Shown here: positions 12,108 through 13,572 of the stretch, in pieces
How positions within the stretch are numbered: the stretch's first letter is position 1
Layout of the letters: the number at the start of each line of letters is the position of its first letter
Source: JAGLQA01 sp023135565
GTDB lineage: Bacteria; Acidobacteriota; Aminicenantia; UBA2199
Direction: 5' to 3'
NCBI GenBank assembly: GCA_030639305.1
Contig: DAOWCY010000193.1
Span: 1-13,572, forward strand
DNA length: 13,572 nucleotides
Notes under the pieces: model-generated
What the model saw: only the letters and a program-made list of their open reading frames with translations
The model's database searches: none
Told to the model about the DNA's origin: nothing
Made by a program: the position numbers and the translations under genes

Positions 12108-12188
12108 GTATAAAAAAAAATAGTTGTAGTACCAAATTTACTACTTTAGACCAATTGTTTCCCGGGAAAGTGATGTTATTATAGGGGC

Positions 12189-12323
12189 ATGAAAGTAAGA
12201 ACGCTAATACGAAAAGAGGTTTCATGTGGAGCCGGTACTGTGACTGTAGTGACCGGGTCGGACATGGCGGCAACTACATCGTATACTAATAGTAACAGGC
12301 GAACACAAACACAACCTAAATAA
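12189..12323 (+). CDS. Possible 44-residue ORF of unknown function
   Basis: The ATG at 12189 opens a frame beginning MKVRTLIRKEVSCGAGTVTV and ending in a polar tail rich in T, N, Q and R. A TATTAT at 12177-12182 would place a transcript start on the ATG itself, as at other genes in this window; the TTGTTT 16 nt further upstream is a weak -35. AGGGG lies one base before the ATG. A terminator-like hairpin follows 20 nt after the stop. A minus-strand frame overlaps the same stretch. The composition is not strongly protein-like, so this may be non-coding RNA or decayed sequence. Confidence 0.28.
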   Translation: MKVRTLIRKEVSCGAGTVTVVTGSDMAATTSYTNSNRRTQTQPK

Positions 12324-12343
12324 AAGTAACCTATGTAAACAAA

Positions 12344-12376
12344 AGCCCTGCCCCCCACGGGGTGGGGCTTTTTGTT
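12344..12376 (+). terminator. GC hairpin with T-rich tail
   Basis: AGCCCTGCCCC pairs imperfectly with GGGGTGGGGCT, followed by TTTTGTTTTT. The flanking AAACAAA upstream lets it work on both strands. A close copy lies at about 12484-12517. Confidence 0.6.
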
Positions 12377-12419
12377 TTTGGGCATTGCAAAATTAGCAAT
12401 TAGCATTGCAAATTTAGCA

Positions 12420-12448
12420 TCCGACAACCGCAGCCTTTGTCGGATTTT
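12420..12448 (+). terminator. Rho-independent terminator-like hairpin
   Basis: TCCGACAA (12420-12427) pairs perfectly with TTGTCGGA (12437-12444) across a 9-nt loop and is followed by TTTT. The surrounding sequence contains several copies of GCAATTAGC/GCTAATTGC in both orientations. Confidence 0.6.
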
Positions 12449-12483
12449 ATATGCTCATTGCTAATTGCTTAAATGCTAATTGA

Positions 12484-12517
12484 CCTACCCCCCACGGGGC
12501 AGGGCTTTTTGTTTTTG
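12484..12517 (+). terminator. Second copy of the GC hairpin with T-rich tail
   Basis: CCTACCCCCCACGGGGCAGG followed by GCTTTTTGTTTTTG repeats the hairpin-and-tail plan of 12344-12376 with a few changes in the stem. CCCC-CCA-CGGGG is common to both. Confidence 0.5.
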
Positions 12518-12582
12518 TTATTATATGGAGGTATAAGCGTTTACAACGCGGTATTAAAAAGATGTTGTATATATTCAAATTT

Positions 12583-12605
12583 CCGCCGTCAGGTGGCTTT
12601 TTTTT
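12583..12605 (+). terminator. Hairpin with T8 tract upstream of the papain-like gene
   Basis: CCGCC (12583-12587) pairs with GGTGG (12592-12596, one G-T pair) over a GTCA loop, followed by C and eight T residues. No gene is visible just upstream (12520-12580), so it may end a short RNA or serve as an attenuator in a leader of the next gene. A TATTAT at 12634-12639 with a poor -35 is the nearest promoter candidate after it. Confidence 0.55.
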
Positions 12606-12660
12606 CAAGCTTAGTCTTAAAAAAACGATATCATATTATTAAATCTTAAGGAGGTTTAAC

Positions 12661-13473
12661 ATGAATAAAAAAAAGAAACATTGGGTAATGGCTTTAACCT
12701 TAGCTGTCCTGGCAGTCGCAGTGGCCGCGGTGCCTTTTTTGCAGGCAGTAAACGAGAAACAGTTTACCGATCCGGTAGAAAAGCGTGCGGAACTCAAGGC
12801 TGAAATGGAAGCTCTGCGGGCTGAGATCGATGCCAGCGGTTACACATTTACCGTGGGTTTTAATCCTGCCATGCGGTACAGCCTGGAGGAGTTGTGTCAA
12901 TTAAATACGAACCTGCCCCTGCCCACGGGGCATTTGAGCGAAGGCCTCGACAGGAGCGGCGACCAACCTTCCCGGACTGCCGATTTACCTGCTGCTTATA
13001 CCGGGTATTTCACACCGGTCAGAAACCAGGGCAGTTGTGGTCTCACCGCTTTAACCTGTACCGGTATTTTCGAAGCGGCGATTTTTATGACGGACGGCGT
13101 GTGGGTTAACCTGTCCGAGCAGCAGCTCATCTCCTGCAATCCCTGGGGTTGGGGCTGCAACACCGGCGGCTACTGGTTCAACGAAATGATGGTGAACCCC
13201 GGCGCAATGCTGGAAAGCTGTTTTCCTTTTGTGGGTCTGGATATCCCCTGCGAGACTTCCTGCCCGATCGTCTACCAGGCGTCTGCCTGGGGTTTTGTCA
13301 CCCAGGATGGAGAAGTGCCCCCGGTTGAAGGCATCAAAACGGCGATCTATAATTACGGTTCCGTTCAGGCCGCGGTTTATGTAGACACGGCTTTCATGGC
13401 TTACACCAGCGGCGTATTCAACCAAACTACTACTGATGGTCTCGTAAAAAGTCATTTCGCGAAATATTGTTAA
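12661..13473 (+). pseudogene. Degenerate, truncated papain-like (C1A) cysteine protease
   Basis: A 270-residue exported protein with the start of a papain-family domain. Residues 1-29 are a signal peptide (KKKK, then a hydrophobic stretch). Residues 35-60 are a helical propeptide-like part. The protease domain starts near 110 with YFTPVRNQGSCG, keeping the oxyanion glutamine Q123. Where papains have SCWAF, it reads LTAL (128-131): one residue is lost and the catalytic cysteine is gone. LSEQQLISCNP (151-161), GCNTGG (165-170) and IKTAIYNYGSVQAAVYV (225-241) are typical of the family. The frame then ends with LVKSHFAKYC, just where the catalytic histidine region (NHAV) should come. Cys, His and Asn are all absent, so it cannot be a working papain. 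A strong AAGGAGG (12648-12654) precedes the ATG. It could be a decayed gene or an inactive homologue with a binding role. Confidence 0.7.
13454..13465. repeat. 12-bp palindrome at the truncated end of the papain-like gene
   Basis: ATTTCGCGAAAT lies within the last codons, where family similarity has already ended. It may mark a junction with unrelated DNA. Nothing recognisable is seen in 13474-13572. Confidence 0.3.
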
Positions 13474-13572
13474 AAACAAACTATTTCTCTAAATCTCACC
13501 CGAATTGTTGTTTTTGGGGATATTTTTGAAAATATTCCGGCATATAGAAAAAATAAAATATCTCCTGTCAAT

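Noticed and set aside
11920..12273. 117-residue minus-strand frame in the gap after the dgt-like gene
   Set aside because: It has no ribosome site or recognisable domain, crosses the hairpin region and overlaps the end of dgt. It is probably a chance open frame.
12340..12520. CRISPR-like pair of GC repeats
   Set aside because: Only two copies, each a hairpin with a T-rich tail. Terminators explain them better.

Overview
The window looks like bacterial chromosome from an uncultivated, probably anaerobic lineage. Core-type genes (a cold-shock protein, type III pantothenate kinase, a dNTP triphosphohydrolase) sit around a mid-window cluster of accessory genes. An AAA-ATPase-like/PD-(D/E)XK protein, a Roco-type GTPase, a papain-family protein and many GC-rich intergenic repeats together resemble Candidatus Aminicenantota-like genomes, but that is only a low-confidence impression. 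The sequence contains no rRNA or tRNA to fix the taxonomy.

Layout. Positions 1-158 are a tandem repeat array. It is followed by csp (348-548, + strand, with a long leader) and a small two-helix membrane protein (659-850). A radical SAM gene (1167-2120, - strand) lies between two 51-bp inverted repeats, with further repeats out to about 2420. Positions 2500-9138 form an island of conflict/defence-type genes, all on the + strand: an AAA-like ATPase/nuclease (2500-4068), an MNT nucleotidyltransferase (4243-4569) whose HEPN partner survives only as a 24-codon stub (4566-4640), a HicB/HicA pair (4762-5260), a 1036-residue WD40-Roc-COR-zinc ribbon-DUF4365 protein (5285-8395), and a HigB/HigA-type pair (8499-9138). 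Convergent to the island is a minus-strand operon of coaX and a 201-aa gene of unknown function (10560-9193). Another repeat-filled gap leads to a dgt-like gene (10904-11923). A 740-bp gap with several terminator-like hairpins and one possible 44-codon ORF precedes a decayed papain-like protease (12661-13473).

Most interesting system: the 5285-8395 gene. It joins a seven-bladed WD40 propeller (likely sensor), a Roc GTPase and COR-like region (likely switch), a CxxC/CxxC zinc ribbon and a C-terminal DUF4365 domain with D...QxK nuclease-type residues (likely effector). It lies 24 bp behind hicA with no evident promoter of its own, so the HicBA pair and the Roco-nuclease probably share one transcript. 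The architecture suggests a single-protein, GTP-gated immune or suicide effector; this is inference from domains and context.

Two cross-cutting patterns stand out. First, seven genes or operons have recognisable sigma70-like promoters, each with exactly a 17-nt spacer, and in three of them the expected transcription start falls on the start codon, implying leaderless mRNAs. Second, one repeat family ends in a CCGCCGGAGGCAA core. It is intergenic in most copies, but that core also lies at the point where the HEPN gene breaks off and inside the Roco reading frame. In both places it is read in the same frame, as Arg-Arg-Arg-Gln.
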